From the NCBI GenBank assembly GCA_035651815.1, contig DASRFB010000023.1, positions 124,001 through 188,000 on the forward strand: DNA of 64,000 nt, in the 5' to 3' direction. This DNA comes from VBDM01 sp035651815. GTDB lineage: Bacteria > Pseudomonadota > Gammaproteobacteria > Burkholderiales > SG8-39. How positions within the stretch are numbered: the first letter of the stretch is position 1; each line of letters starts with the position of its first letter. Below, one piece after another: positions 49,532-57,980 of this stretch. The notes under the pieces were generated by a model. It searched no databases and had not been told where the DNA came from. It saw only the letters and a list, made by a program, of their open reading frames with translations. The translations under genes and the position numbers were made by a program.

Positions 49532-50775
49532 CCACGGTCGCCGCGGTCGCGTCGCCCGCCGGCATCCGCCTGCAGGCTCTTCCGCCGCTCGCGCTCTACG
49601 TGCATCTGCCCTGGTGCGTGCGCAAATGCCCCTATTGCGACTTCAATTCGCACGAGCCCGGGCGCGGGGCGATGCCGATCGCGATGCCCGGTACGGGCGC
49701 TTCGCCGGCCTCGCCCGCGCTTCCGGCCGAGCTCGAGTCCGAGTATGTGCGCGCCCTGGTGCAGGACCTGGAGAGCGCGTTGCCCGAGGTGTGGGGACGC
49801 CGCGTGCACAGCGTGTTCTTCGGCGGCGGCACGCCGAGCCTGTTCTCGGCCGAGTCGATCGACGCGCTGCTCTCCGCGTTCCGCGCGCGCCTGGCGCTCG
49901 CGCCGGGGTGCGAGGTCACGCTCGAGGCGAATCCCGGCACGTTCGAGGCGGCCAAGTTCCGCGGCTACCGCGACGCCGGGGTGAACCGGCTCTCGATCGG
50001 GGTGCAGAGCTTCGATCCCGGGGCGCTGCGCGCGCTCGGCCGCATCCACGGCGCGGAAGAGGCGCGCCGCGCCATCGACATCGCGCGCGCCTCGTTCGAG
50101 AACGTCAATCTCGACCTGATGTACGCGCTGCCGGAGCAGACGCCCGAGCGCGCGAGCGCCGACGTCGGAGAGGCGATCGCGGCGCGCACGGCGCACCTCT
50201 CGTTCTATCACCTGACGCTCGAGCCGAACACCGTCTTCCACCGGCGTCCGCCCCCGCTCCCCGACGACGACAGCGCGGCGCTGATGCAGGACCTGATCGC
50301 GGAGCGGCTCGCCGCGGCGGGCTACGTCAACTACGAGACCTCCGCGTGGGCGCTGCCCGGCCGCGAGTGCCGCCACAACCTCAACTACTGGAGCTTCGGC
50401 GACTACGTCGGGATCGGTGCGGGCGCGCACAGCAAGGTCAGCTTCCCCGAGCGGGTCGTGCGCAGCATGCGCGTGAAGCAGCCGCGCGAGTACCTGAAGC
50501 GCGCGAGCGCGGGGCAGGCGGTCCAGGAAAGCCGCGAGCTCTCACGTGCGGACCTCGTCTTCGAGTTCATGATGAACGCGCTGCGGCTCGCCGAGGGCTT
50601 CGCCGTCTCGAGCTTCGTCGAGCGCACGGGGCTTCAGATCGCCGCCGCCGAGAAGCCGCTCGTGCGCGCCGAGCAGCGCGGCCTGATCGAGCGCGATAGC
50701 GAGCGCATCCGTCCCACCGCGCTCGGGCGGCGCTTCCTGAACGACCTGCTCGAGCTCTTCCTGCCCGAGCGCTAG
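49528..50775 (+). CDS. hemW: HemW-like radical SAM heme chaperone
   Basis: A 415-residue radical-SAM protein related to coproporphyrinogen III dehydrogenase. The iron-sulfur motif is Cys30, Cys34 and Cys37 (CVRKCPYC). VFFGGGTPSLF, EANPG and GVQSFDP are typical, and HemW carries a C-terminal HemN domain (about 310-415). A Pro/Ala/Gly-rich loop of about 25 residues after the cluster is longer than usual. Starts with GTG overlapping rdgB. The final TAG overlaps the trmB stop on the other strand. Confidence 0.92.
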   Translation: MTTVAAVASPAGIRLQALPPLALYVHLPWCVRKCPYCDFNSHEPGRGAMPIAMPGTGASPASPALPAELESEYVRALVQDLESALPEVWGRRVHSVFFGGGTPSLFSAESIDALLSAFRARLALAPGCEVTLEANPGTFEAAKFRGYRDAGVNRLSIGVQSFDPGALRALGRIHGAEEARRAIDIARASFENVNLDLMYALPEQTPERASADVGEAIAARTAHLSFYHLTLEPNTVFHRRPPPLPDDDSAALMQDLIAERLAAAGYVNYETSAWALPGRECRHNLNYWSFGDYVGIGAGAHSKVSFPERVVRSMRVKQPREYLKRASAGQAVQESRELSRADLVFEFMMNALRLAEGFAVSSFVERTGLQIAAAEKPLVRAEQRGLIERDSERIRPTALGRRFLNDLLELFLPER

Positions 50776-51455
50776 GCGCGCCGGCGGAACACGACGTCCC
50801 AGACGCGGTGGCCGAGCGCGATCCCGCGCTGCTCGAACTTCGTGACCGGACGCGTCTCGGGGCGTTCGGCGAAGCCGCGCGCGGTATTCTCGAGCGCCGG
50901 CACCGCCGAGAGCACCTCGAGCATCTGGAGTGCGTAGTTCTCCCAGTCGGTCGCGGCGTGCACGTAGCCGCCGGGGCGCAGGCGCGACGCGAGCAGCGCC
51001 GCGAAAGGCGGCTGCACGAGCCGGCGCTTGTGGTGGCGCTTCTTCGGCCACGGGTCGGGAAAAAAGAGGTGCACGGCGTCGAGGGATCCCGGCGCGATCA
51101 TGTCCTGCAGCACCTCGACCGCGTCGTGCTGCACGACGCGTACGTTGCCGAGGCCGAGGTCGGCGATGCGCTTGAGCAGGCTGCCGACGCCGGGCGTGTG
51201 GACCTCCACGGCGAGATAGTCGTTTTCGGGGTGCTCGAGCGCGATCGTCGCGGTGGTCTCGCCCATCCCGGAGCCGACCTCGAGGATCCTCGGCGCGCGG
51301 CGGCCGAACACGGCGGCGAGATCGTGCACGCGCGCGGCGTAGGGCACCCCGTAGCGCGGCAGCAGCGCTTCGAAGGCGCGCCGCTGCGCGTTCGAGACGC
51401 GTCCCTGACGCAGGACGAAGCTGCGGATCGGGCGTCGGGAGAGCCGTTCGTTCAC
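50772..51455 (-). CDS. trmB: tRNA (guanine-N7)-methyltransferase
   Basis: A 227-residue methyltransferase that makes m7G46 in tRNA. ILEVGSGMGETT binds SAM and HLFFPDPWPKKRHHKRRL is the catalytic/tRNA-binding loop. Start GTG at 51453-51455. It is transcribed after thiS-thiG with 37 bases in between and is convergent with hemW. Confidence 0.96.
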   Translation of the reverse strand: MNERLSRRPIRSFVLRQGRVSNAQRRAFEALLPRYGVPYAARVHDLAAVFGRRAPRILEVGSGMGETTATIALEHPENDYLAVEVHTPGVGSLLKRIADLGLGNVRVVQHDAVEVLQDMIAPGSLDAVHLFFPDPWPKKRHHKRRLVQPPFAALLASRLRPGGYVHAATDWENYALQMLEVLSAVPALENTARGFAERPETRPVTKFEQRGIALGHRVWDVVFRRRA

Positions 51456-51492
51456 CGCGGGCGCCTCCTGTCCCGGATGCGGGCGCGGCGCT

Positions 51493-52314
51493 TCAGGCCG
51501 ACTTCGGCGAGATGAGTCCGGACGTGGGCGAGCTGGGCGAGGCGGTGTAGAGCTTCTTCGGCATGCGTCCCGCGAGGAAGGCCTCGCGCCCCGCCTCGAC
51601 CGCCTTGCGCATCGCCTGCGCCATGAGCACCGGGTCCCTGGCCGCGGCGACCGCGGTGTTCATCAGCACGGCGTCGCAGCCGAGCTCCATCGCGATCGCG
51701 GCGTCGGAGGCCGTGCCGACGCCCGCGTCGACGATGACCGGGACGCGCGCCGACTCGAGGATGAGCTGCAGGTTCCACGGATTGAGGATACCCATGCCCG
51801 ATCCGATCAGCGAGGCGAGGGGCATGATGGCGACGCAGCCGATCTGCTCCAGGCGCTTCGCGATAATGGGGTCGTCGCTCGTGTACACCATGACCTTGAA
51901 GCCGTCGCGCACCAGCGTCTCGGCGGCCGCGAGCGTCTCGGTGACGTTCGGGTACAGCGTCTTCGGGTCGCCGAGCACCTCGAGCTTGACCAGGTCGTGG
52001 CCGTCGAGCAGCTCGCGCGCGAGGCGCAGCGTGCGCACCGCGTCGTCGGCGTTGTAGCAGCCGGCGGTGTTCGGGAGGTACGTGAAGCGCGAGGGCGGCA
52101 GCGCGTCGATCAGCGACGGCTCGCCCGCGTTCTGCCCGATGTTGGTGCGGCGGATCGCGACGGTCACGATCTCCGCGCCGCTCGCCTCGACGGCGCGCCG
52201 CGTCTCGTCGAAATCGCGGTACTTGCCGGTGCCGATCAGGAGCCGCGAGGCGTACGACCTGCCGGCGATGACGAGCGGATCGGCGGCGCTCTGCGGCGCG
52301 CGCGGAGCGTTCAT
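51493..52314 (-). CDS. thiG: Thiazole synthase ThiG
   Basis: A 273-residue (beta/alpha)8 enzyme that joins deoxyxylulose phosphate, a glycine-derived imine and ThiS thiocarboxylate to make the thiamine thiazole. The Schiff-base lysine is Lys110 in LVKLEVLGD. VAIRRTNI, TAGCYNA, DAGVGTASDAA and MNTAVA are standard. A Ser/Pro-rich tail follows residue 258. It starts three bases after thiS. No thiazole partner other than ThiS is encoded nearby. Confidence 0.96.
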   Translation of the reverse strand: MNAPRAPQSAADPLVIAGRSYASRLLIGTGKYRDFDETRRAVEASGAEIVTVAIRRTNIGQNAGEPSLIDALPPSRFTYLPNTAGCYNADDAVRTLRLARELLDGHDLVKLEVLGDPKTLYPNVTETLAAAETLVRDGFKVMVYTSDDPIIAKRLEQIGCVAIMPLASLIGSGMGILNPWNLQLILESARVPVIVDAGVGTASDAAIAMELGCDAVLMNTAVAAARDPVLMAQAMRKAVEAGREAFLAGRMPKKLYTASPSSPTSGLISPKSA

Positions 52315-52317
52315 GAC

Positions 52318-52521
52318 TCAGCCCCCGCCCACCGCGACCACGATCTCGAGGCGATCGCCGTCCGCGAGCGCGGTGTGCTCGTAGCGGCTGCGCGGCACGA
52401 TCTCGCCGTTGCGCTCGACCGCGACCCGTTTTCCCGCGAGCTCGAGCGCGGCGAGCAGCTCGCTCACGCGCGCGTTGGCGGCGAGGCGCCGGGGTTCACC
52501 GTTGACGGAAAGCTGGATCAT
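52318..52521 (-). CDS. thiS: Sulfur carrier protein ThiS
   Basis: A 67-residue ubiquitin-like carrier ending in GGG, so the C-terminal glycine can be adenylated and thiocarboxylated. MIQLSVNGEPRRL and ALADGDRLEIV are typical. First gene of thiS-thiG-trmB. I looked for a TPP riboswitch in the 130 bases upstream and see none. Confidence 0.94.
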   Translation of the reverse strand: MIQLSVNGEPRRLAANARVSELLAALELAGKRVAVERNGEIVPRSRYEHTALADGDRLEIVVAVGGG

Positions 52522-52653
52522 TGCAAGAGAGCCGAGCGGAAAAGCGATGTTAGCACGGGGCGTCGCGTCGCGCTGCGCCGCGGCGAGTTAAGTCCATGAA
52601 AATCAATACATACGCGGCTTCGTACCTGTCATTTCCTACAGGGGTAAGCCTCC

Positions 52654-52687
52654 ACACCCGATGCATCAATCCGATTGCATCGGGTGT
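52654..52687. repeat. 12-bp perfect palindrome with 10-base loop
   Basis: ACACCCGATGCA and TGCATCGGGTGT are perfectly complementary around TCAATCCGAT, 85 bases before the PAS gene. A shorter repeat (CCTGT/ACAGG) lies just upstream near 52625-52642. No U-tract follows, so it is unlikely to be a terminator. An operator for a dimeric regulator or a structured 5' leader of the PAS gene is more likely. Confidence 0.7.
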
Positions 52688-52771
52688 CCGGATATGCGAA
52701 AACGGCGGCAGGGAGGGCGGCGCTTCGCAGGTCCGTTGGTCGGTGGGCGACGCCGTAGGAAGAAGAAAATC

Positions 52772-53230
52772 ATGGCTGATTTCGGTCGTAGACAGGGCGA
52801 TTTTTCCGGACGTTCCGACGGGGGCGCCATCGGCCGTCGGCAGTCGGACGTGCAGTTCGACCAGTCGCCCGATCTCCTCGGCGTGGTGTCGCTGGACTTC
52901 AAGCTGAAGGTCCTCAACGTGGCCTGGGAACGCGCGCTCGGCTACGGGCGCGGCGAGATGATCGGGCGCTCGCTGTCGGCGTTCGTCGATTCGGACGAAC
53001 AGATCCCGGTGCACCGATTGCTCAATCCGAACCGCCCAGCCGCTCCGAACGAAAGCATCGAGTTCTCGCTGCGCTGCAAGGACGGCACCTACCGCTGCTT
53101 CGCCTGGACGCAACGTTCGGTGCCCGCCGAGCAGGTCGTGTTCATCGTCGGCAAGGACATCACCGAGCGCAAGAAGCTCGAAACCACGCAGAACCTGCAG
53201 ACCTACATCCGGCGCGGCGAGCCGCGCTGA
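52772..53230 (+). CDS. Single-PAS-domain protein without output domain
   Basis: Encodes 152 residues: a 30-residue Gly/Arg/Ser/Asp-rich leader and one PAS domain (about 32-135; PDLLGVVSLDFKLKVLNVAWERALGYGRGEMIGR to KDITERK). A short helix and then nothing follow. It has no membrane segment, kinase or cyclase, so it must work through a partner or be a fragment. The ATG is taken because GGAAG lies 7-12 bases upstream; an upstream in-frame ATG would put the palindrome inside the gene. It is immediately followed by tRNA-Gly. Confidence 0.75.
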   Translation: MADFGRRQGDFSGRSDGGAIGRRQSDVQFDQSPDLLGVVSLDFKLKVLNVAWERALGYGRGEMIGRSLSAFVDSDEQIPVHRLLNPNRPAAPNESIEFSLRCKDGTYRCFAWTQRSVPAEQVVFIVGKDITERKKLETTQNLQTYIRRGEPR

Positions 53231-53275
53231 AACCTCGCGAGGCCGTGGCGGCTTCGCCCACGCGCATCAATGCCT

Positions 53276-53281
53276 TACAAT
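53276..53281 (+). promoter_or_regulatory. Putative -10 box for tRNA-Gly
   Basis: TACAAT lies 10 bases before the mature tRNA 5' end. This is the expected position for a tRNA promoter, although the -35 region is weak. Confidence 0.45.
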
Positions 53282-53291
53282 ACTCGGGCGC

Positions 53292-53365
53292 GCGGGTGTA
53301 GTTCAATGGCAGAACGAAAGCTTCCCAAGCTTTAGACGTGGGTTCGATCCCCATCACCCGCTCCA
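53292..53365 (+). tRNA. tRNA-Gly (anticodon CCC)
   Basis: A 74-base cloverleaf with an encoded CCA. The acceptor arm GCGGGTG pairs perfectly with CACCCGC, the D arm is GTTC/GAAC, the anticodon stem AAAGC/GCTTT has loop TTCCCAA (anticodon CCC), and the T arm is GTGGG with loop TTCGATC. It reads GGG codons, the minor glycine isoacceptor. Confidence 0.95.
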
Positions 53366-53471
53366 GCCTCCTGTCTGATCGCTGTCGCCCGCACGACGGT
53401 CTTTGCGGCGCATAGCGCCGAACCGGCCTGCCGGGGTACGGTCGTACCCTGTACGGTCACAGGAGGTCGAA

Positions 53472-54722
53472 ATGCGCACGCAAACCGGTGATTCACAACG
53501 AGGGTCGCGAGGCTGGCTCACCAGCCTCGCGCTCGGAGCCACGCTGATGTACTACCTCGATCCCCAGGCGGGTGGCCGCAGGCGCGCGCTGCTGCGCGAT
53601 CAGCTCGTTCACGGCGGGCGGCTGCTGCGGCAGGGGCGTCGCGTCACCGCGCGCGACTTCGTCAACCGCGCGCAGGGCCTGTGGGCCGAGGCGACGCGCC
53701 GACTGTTGCGCGCGCAGCCGGGCTCCGACGCCGAGCTCGTCGAGCGCGTGCGCGCGAGGCTCGGCCGCGTCGTGTCCCACCCGCACGCGGTGCGCGCGTC
53801 GGTGAGCGAGGGCTGCGTGGAGCTGACGGGTCCGATCCTCGCGAGCGAGGTCGACGCGTTGATCGAATGCGTCCGCGGCGTGCCGGGCGTGCGCGAGGTG
53901 CACGATCGGCTGACGGCGTACCAGAGCGGCGAGGGCATCTCGGCCTTGCAGGGCGGGCATCCGCGGCACGGCAACCGCTTCGAGCTTTTCCAGGAGAACT
54001 GGTCGCCCACGGCGCGCGTCCTGACCGGCGCGGCGGGCGCGGCGCTCCTCGCCTTCGGCACGCGCTCGCGCGGCCCGCTCGGCCTGCTCGCCACGATCGC
54101 GGGCGCCGGGTTCGCGGTGCGCGCGGCGACCAACCGCCCGGTGCTCGAGGTGCTCGGGCTCGACGGCGCCGGTCGCGCGACCGAGGCGCACAAGGCCATC
54201 CACATCGACGCGCCGGTGAAGAAAGTCTTCGAGTTCTGGGCGGACTACCGGAACTTCCCCCGGTGCATGTCGCGCGTGCGCCGCGTCGAGGCGCTCGACG
54301 AGAACCGCTCGCGCTGGGTCGTCAGCGGTCCCGCCGGGGCGCCGATCGAATGGACCGCCGAGGTGACGCGCGTGGTGCCGAATGCGCTGATCGAATGGCG
54401 CTGTATCGCGGGCTGCCCGGTCCAGCATTGGGGAGCGGTGCGCTTCGACGCGAACGGCTACGGCGGTACGCGCGTGAGCATCCGTCTGTTCTACATGCCG
54501 CCGGGCGGCGTGCTCGGCCACGCGCTCGCTGCGCTGTTTCACTCCGATCCGAAGAGCGACATGGACCAGGACCTCATGCGAATGAAGACCGCGATCGAGA
54601 CGGGCCGCGTTCCGCACGACGCCGCCGCGCCCGGCACGCGAGCGCCCACGCCCGCCGAGATCGAGCGCGGGGCGCCGCGCACCGAGCCCGGCCTCACCCA
54701 GCCGCTGCCGCGCGCGGAATAG
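53472..54722 (+). CDS. BON-domain and SRPBCC (cyclase/dehydrase-like) membrane-associated protein
   Basis: A 416-residue protein in three parts. The N-terminus has a short hydrophobic stretch (about 15-27) and an Arg-rich linker. A BON-like domain follows (about 88-148, ending GVREVHDRLTAY). Two hydrophobic helices (about 177-215) resembling DUF2892 lead into an SRPBCC/START-like domain (about 235-365, from AIHIDAPVKKVFEFWADY to IRLFYMPPGG). BON domains are linked to membranes and phospholipids, and SRPBCC domains bind hydrophobic ligands. This architecture occurs in stress-related envelope proteins, but its role is unclear. AGGAGG precedes the ATG. Confidence 0.8.
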   Translation: MRTQTGDSQRGSRGWLTSLALGATLMYYLDPQAGGRRRALLRDQLVHGGRLLRQGRRVTARDFVNRAQGLWAEATRRLLRAQPGSDAELVERVRARLGRVVSHPHAVRASVSEGCVELTGPILASEVDALIECVRGVPGVREVHDRLTAYQSGEGISALQGGHPRHGNRFELFQENWSPTARVLTGAAGAALLAFGTRSRGPLGLLATIAGAGFAVRAATNRPVLEVLGLDGAGRATEAHKAIHIDAPVKKVFEFWADYRNFPRCMSRVRRVEALDENRSRWVVSGPAGAPIEWTAEVTRVVPNALIEWRCIAGCPVQHWGAVRFDANGYGGTRVSIRLFYMPPGGVLGHALAALFHSDPKSDMDQDLMRMKTAIETGRVPHDAAAPGTRAPTPAEIERGAPRTEPGLTQPLPRAE

Positions 54723-54790
54723 CGCCGCGCGCGCCCCGCGGCGCGGCGCGAGGCGGTACACTGTCGGGGAGGAAAGAACCACTCCGACCG

Positions 54791-55696
54791 ATGCCCGCTT
54801 CCATCGACGGCAAGCTGATCGCTGCGATCTCCTCGCGCGCCTTGTTCGACCTCGAAGAGAGCAACCGCGTGTTCGAGGAGCAGGGGGTCGAGGCCTATTA
54901 CGAATACCAGCTGCAGCACGAGAACGAGGTGCTCGCGCCCGGCATCGCGTTCCCGCTGGTGCGCAAGCTGCTCGCGCTGAACGTGCTGCCCCCGGTGCGC
55001 CCGCGGGTCGAGGTCATCCTGCTGTCGCGCAACACCGCCGACACCGGGCTGCGCGTCATGCATTCGATCGAGCACTACGGGCTGGACATCTCGCGGGCGG
55101 CCTTCACGGGCGGCGAGAGCACCTATCCCTACGTGCCGGCCTTCGACGCGCACCTGTTCCTCTCGGCCAATCCCGACGACGTGCGCAAGGCGCTCGACGC
55201 GGGGCACGCCGCCGCGACCATCCTGCCGTCGAACGTGGGACAGAACCCGGCGCCGAGCGAGGGCCTGCGCATCGCCTTCGACGGCGACGCGGTGCTCTTC
55301 TCCGACGAGGCCGAGCGCGTCTACAAGCGCGACGGGCTGCAGGCGTTCACGCTCTCCGAGGTGACGGCGGCGCGCGAGCCGCTCTCCGGCGGTCCGTTCA
55401 AGGGCTTCCTCGCGGCTCTGCACCGCATCCAGTCGGAGTTCCCGGCCGAGCTCTCGCCGATACGCACGGCGCTGGTCACCGCGCGCAGCGCGCCCGCGCA
55501 CGAGCGCGTCGTCCGCACGCTGCGCGCCTGGGACATCCGCATCGACGAGGCGCTGTTCCTGGGCGGCCTGGACAAGGGGCCGTTCCTGAAGGCGTTCGGC
55601 GCCGATATCTTCTTCGACGACCAGCGCGGGCATTGCGACTCGGCACGGCAGCACGTCGCGACGGGCCACGTCCCGTTCGGCATCGCGAACCAGTGA
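54791..55696 (+). CDS. Cytosolic 5'-nucleotidase (cN-I-like)
   Basis: A 301-residue protein of the 5'-nucleotidase family (cN-I group, haloacid dehalogenase-like fold). Motifs include VILLSRNTADTGLRV, GGESTYPYV, RIAFDGDAVLFSDEAE and DIFFDDQRGHC. It should hydrolyse (deoxy)nucleoside monophosphates in the cytoplasm. The TGA overlaps the mutY GTG, so the two are coupled. A TACACT box near 54757 might be its promoter. Confidence 0.9.
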   Translation: MPASIDGKLIAAISSRALFDLEESNRVFEEQGVEAYYEYQLQHENEVLAPGIAFPLVRKLLALNVLPPVRPRVEVILLSRNTADTGLRVMHSIEHYGLDISRAAFTGGESTYPYVPAFDAHLFLSANPDDVRKALDAGHAAATILPSNVGQNPAPSEGLRIAFDGDAVLFSDEAERVYKRDGLQAFTLSEVTAAREPLSGGPFKGFLAALHRIQSEFPAELSPIRTALVTARSAPAHERVVRTLRAWDIRIDEALFLGGLDKGPFLKAFGADIFFDDQRGHCDSARQHVATGHVPFGIANQ

Positions 55697-56733
55697 AGCG
55701 GACGGGATTCGCCGGGAGGCTCCTCCGCTGGCAGAGGACGCACGGCCGCCGCGGCCTGCCGTGGCAGGCGAGCCGCGATCCGTACCGGATCTGGCTGTCG
55801 GAGATCATGCTGCAGCAGACGCAGGTCGCGACGGTGATCCCCTATTACGAGCGCTTCCTCGAGCGCTTTCCCGACGCGGCGAGCCTCGCCCGCGCGCCGC
55901 TCGACGAGGTGATGCGCCTGTGGAGCGGGCTCGGCTACTACTCGCGCGCCCGCAGCCTGCACGCGGCCGCGCGCGCGGTCGGCGCCCAGGGCGGACGCTT
56001 TCCGCGCACGCGCGCGGCGCTCGAGGACTTGCCGGGCGTCGGGCGCTCCACCGCCGCGGCGATCGCCTCGCTCGCCTACGGGGCGCGCGAGGCGATCCTC
56101 GACGGCAACGTCAAGCGCGTGCTCGCGCGCCACTTCGCGGTGGCGGGTGAGCCGGGCGAGCCCAAGGTCGCGCGCGAGCTCTGGGCGCTCGCCGAGTCGC
56201 TGCTCCCCGAGCGCGACAACGCGCGCTACACCCAGGCGCTGATGGACCTCGGCGCCACCGTGTGCCGGCCCAGAGCGCCCGAGTGCGGCCGCTGCCCGGT
56301 CGCCCTGACCTGCGCCGCGCGACGCGACGACGCGATCGAGCGCTATCCCGGTCGCAAAGCGCGCAAGGCGCTACCGGTGAAGCGCACGGCGATGCTGCTG
56401 CTCGTGCACCACGGCCGGGTTCTGCTCGAGAAGCGACCGCCGAGCGGGATCTGGGGCGGGCTCTGGAGCTTGCCGGAAATGCGATCGGGCGTTGACCCGG
56501 CGGCGTACTGCGAGATGCGCTACGGTGCCCGCCTCGCCTCGGTCGAAAAGCTGCGGCCGCTCACCCACGGGTTTACACACTTCTCGCTGCGCATCCGGCC
56601 GGTGCGGTGCCAGGTCGGGACCCTCGAGCCGCGCGCCGCCGAGCCCGGATACACGTGGCTCGAGCCCGCCGAAGCCGCAAGCGGCGCCGTGCCGGCGCCG
56701 GTGCGGCGCCTGCTGCTCGAGGCGCGCCGCTGA
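55693..56733 (+). CDS. mutY: A/G-specific adenine glycosylase MutY
   Basis: A 346-residue base-excision repair enzyme that removes adenine opposite 8-oxoguanine. Catalytic Glu37 (SEIMLQQTQ), HhH LPGVGRS (113-119), Asp137 (LDGNV) and an iron-sulfur cluster at Cys191, Cys198, Cys201 and Cys207. A C-terminal NUDIX-like 8-oxoG recognition domain starts near residue 225. GTG start overlapping the nucleotidase stop (GTGA). Confidence 0.95.
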   Translation: MKRTGFAGRLLRWQRTHGRRGLPWQASRDPYRIWLSEIMLQQTQVATVIPYYERFLERFPDAASLARAPLDEVMRLWSGLGYYSRARSLHAAARAVGAQGGRFPRTRAALEDLPGVGRSTAAAIASLAYGAREAILDGNVKRVLARHFAVAGEPGEPKVARELWALAESLLPERDNARYTQALMDLGATVCRPRAPECGRCPVALTCAARRDDAIERYPGRKARKALPVKRTAMLLLVHHGRVLLEKRPPSGIWGGLWSLPEMRSGVDPAAYCEMRYGARLASVEKLRPLTHGFTHFSLRIRPVRCQVGTLEPRAAEPGYTWLEPAEAASGAVPAPVRRLLLEARR

Positions 56734-56737
56734 GCGC

Positions 56738-57328
56738 TCAGCGCTTGGGCTGAGCGAGACCGCGCTGCTCGAGGAAGCGCTGCAGGATGGCGAGCCGCTG
56801 CAGGCTGTCGGTGAGCTCGAGCAGCTTCTGCTTGGCGACGAGCGGCACGGGCAGGATGTCGGCGAGCCGGTAGCCCACCCACGCGGCGTCGTCGAACGCG
56901 TGCGGCTCGGCGAAGATCGCGTTTCCCTGGTCGGAGACCAGCATCCGCAGCAGCTGCGTGCAGCCGTCGTATTCGCGCGGGACGCGGATTTTCGGCTCGG
57001 GCGGAATCAGCTCGGTCTCGGCCGAGATCAGGCCCTGGCTGCCGACGCTGCTCGAGACGATGCGAAAGCGCTGTCCGCCGCGCGTCTTCAGGCCGAGCAC
57101 GCCCTGCTGCTGCATGTCCCAGTCGGTGATGCGCGCGAGGCAGCCGACCGTCTCCGGAACCGCGGGCGCGCCGACCTCGGCGCCCTCGCGGATCAGGCAT
57201 ACGCCGAAGGGCCGGTCCTGCTTGAGGCAGTCGCGCGTCATGTCCATGTAGCGCGTCTCGAACACCCGTAACGGCAGCAGGCCGTCGGGGAAGAGAACCG
57301 TGTTCAGGGGGAAGATCGGAAGTTTCAC
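56738..57328 (-). CDS. LON N-terminal (substrate-binding) domain protein
   Basis: A 196-residue protein consisting only of the LON substrate-binding domain: MKLPIFPLNTVLFPDGLLPLRVFE is the typical start, ending with predicted helices. It lacks the AAA and protease domains of Lon. Such stand-alone proteins are widespread and of unknown role. It meets mutY tail to tail with a four-base gap and precedes ubiX in the opposite sense of transcription order (ubiX lies upstream on the same strand, 34 bases away). Confidence 0.9.
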   Translation of the reverse strand: MKLPIFPLNTVLFPDGLLPLRVFETRYMDMTRDCLKQDRPFGVCLIREGAEVGAPAVPETVGCLARITDWDMQQQGVLGLKTRGGQRFRIVSSSVGSQGLISAETELIPPEPKIRVPREYDGCTQLLRMLVSDQGNAIFAEPHAFDDAAWVGYRLADILPVPLVAKQKLLELTDSLQRLAILQRFLEQRGLAQPKR

Positions 57329-57362
57329 CGCGGAATCCCGGACCCCGTCGCGGGGCCGCGTC

Positions 57363-57977
57363 CTAGTGCTCTTCGCCCCAGCGCCCGGCCAGCCGGTTGG
57401 GCACGCCGATGTGGTCGAGGATGCGCGCGACGATGAAATCGACGAGCTCCTCGACGCGCGTCGGGCGGTGGTAGAAGCCGGGGTTGGCCGGCAGGATGAC
57501 CGCGCCCGCGCGCGCGAGCGTCAGCATGTTCTCGAGGTGCACGGTGGAGAACGGCGTCTCGCGCGGCACCAGCACGAGCTTGCGCCCTTCCTTCAGCATG
57601 ACGTCCGCCGCGCGCTCGATGAGATTGTCCGAAAGCCCCATCGCGACCGCCGCCAGCGTTCCCGTCGTGCACGGGCAGATGACCATCGCATCGGCCGGGT
57701 TCGAGCCCGAGGCGACCGGCGCGAACCAGTCGTCGCGGCCGAAGGCGCGGATCTGGCCTTCTTTCGCGCCGTAGCGCTCGCTGAAGTGGCGCTCGGCCTC
57801 GGCGGGGCGCGGCGGCAGCACGAACCCGAGCTCCTGCTTCGCGACCACGTGGGCCGCCTGCGAGTAGAGCAGGAACACGCGGGCGTCGGCGCGCACCAGC
57901 GACTCGACGAGGCGCATGCCGTATGCCATCCCGGAAGCCCCGGTGAGCGCGACGACGACCGTCTTGGTGGCGTCCAT
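57363..57977 (-). CDS. ubiX: Flavin prenyltransferase UbiX
   Basis: A 204-residue enzyme that makes the prenylated FMN needed by UbiD-type decarboxylases. ALTGASGMAYGMRLVE (FMN-binding N-terminus), VICPCTTGTLAAVAMG and LVPRETPFSTVHLENML are diagnostic. It starts three bases after rapZ and ends 34 bases before the LON-domain gene. No ubiD is in the window. Confidence 0.95.
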   Translation of the reverse strand: MDATKTVVVALTGASGMAYGMRLVESLVRADARVFLLYSQAAHVVAKQELGFVLPPRPAEAERHFSERYGAKEGQIRAFGRDDWFAPVASGSNPADAMVICPCTTGTLAAVAMGLSDNLIERAADVMLKEGRKLVLVPRETPFSTVHLENMLTLARAGAVILPANPGFYHRPTRVEELVDFIVARILDHIGVPNRLAGRWGEEH

Positions 57978-57980
57978 GGC

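Noticed and set aside
52522..52650. TPP riboswitch upstream of thiS
   Set aside because: The conserved CUGAGA-type core and paired stems of the thi box are not visible on the minus strand before thiS.
52596..52907. Possible 103-residue ORF running through the palindrome
   Set aside because: It overlaps the PAS gene in another frame, has no recognisable domain, and would translate the palindrome and Arg/Ser-rich shadow sequence.
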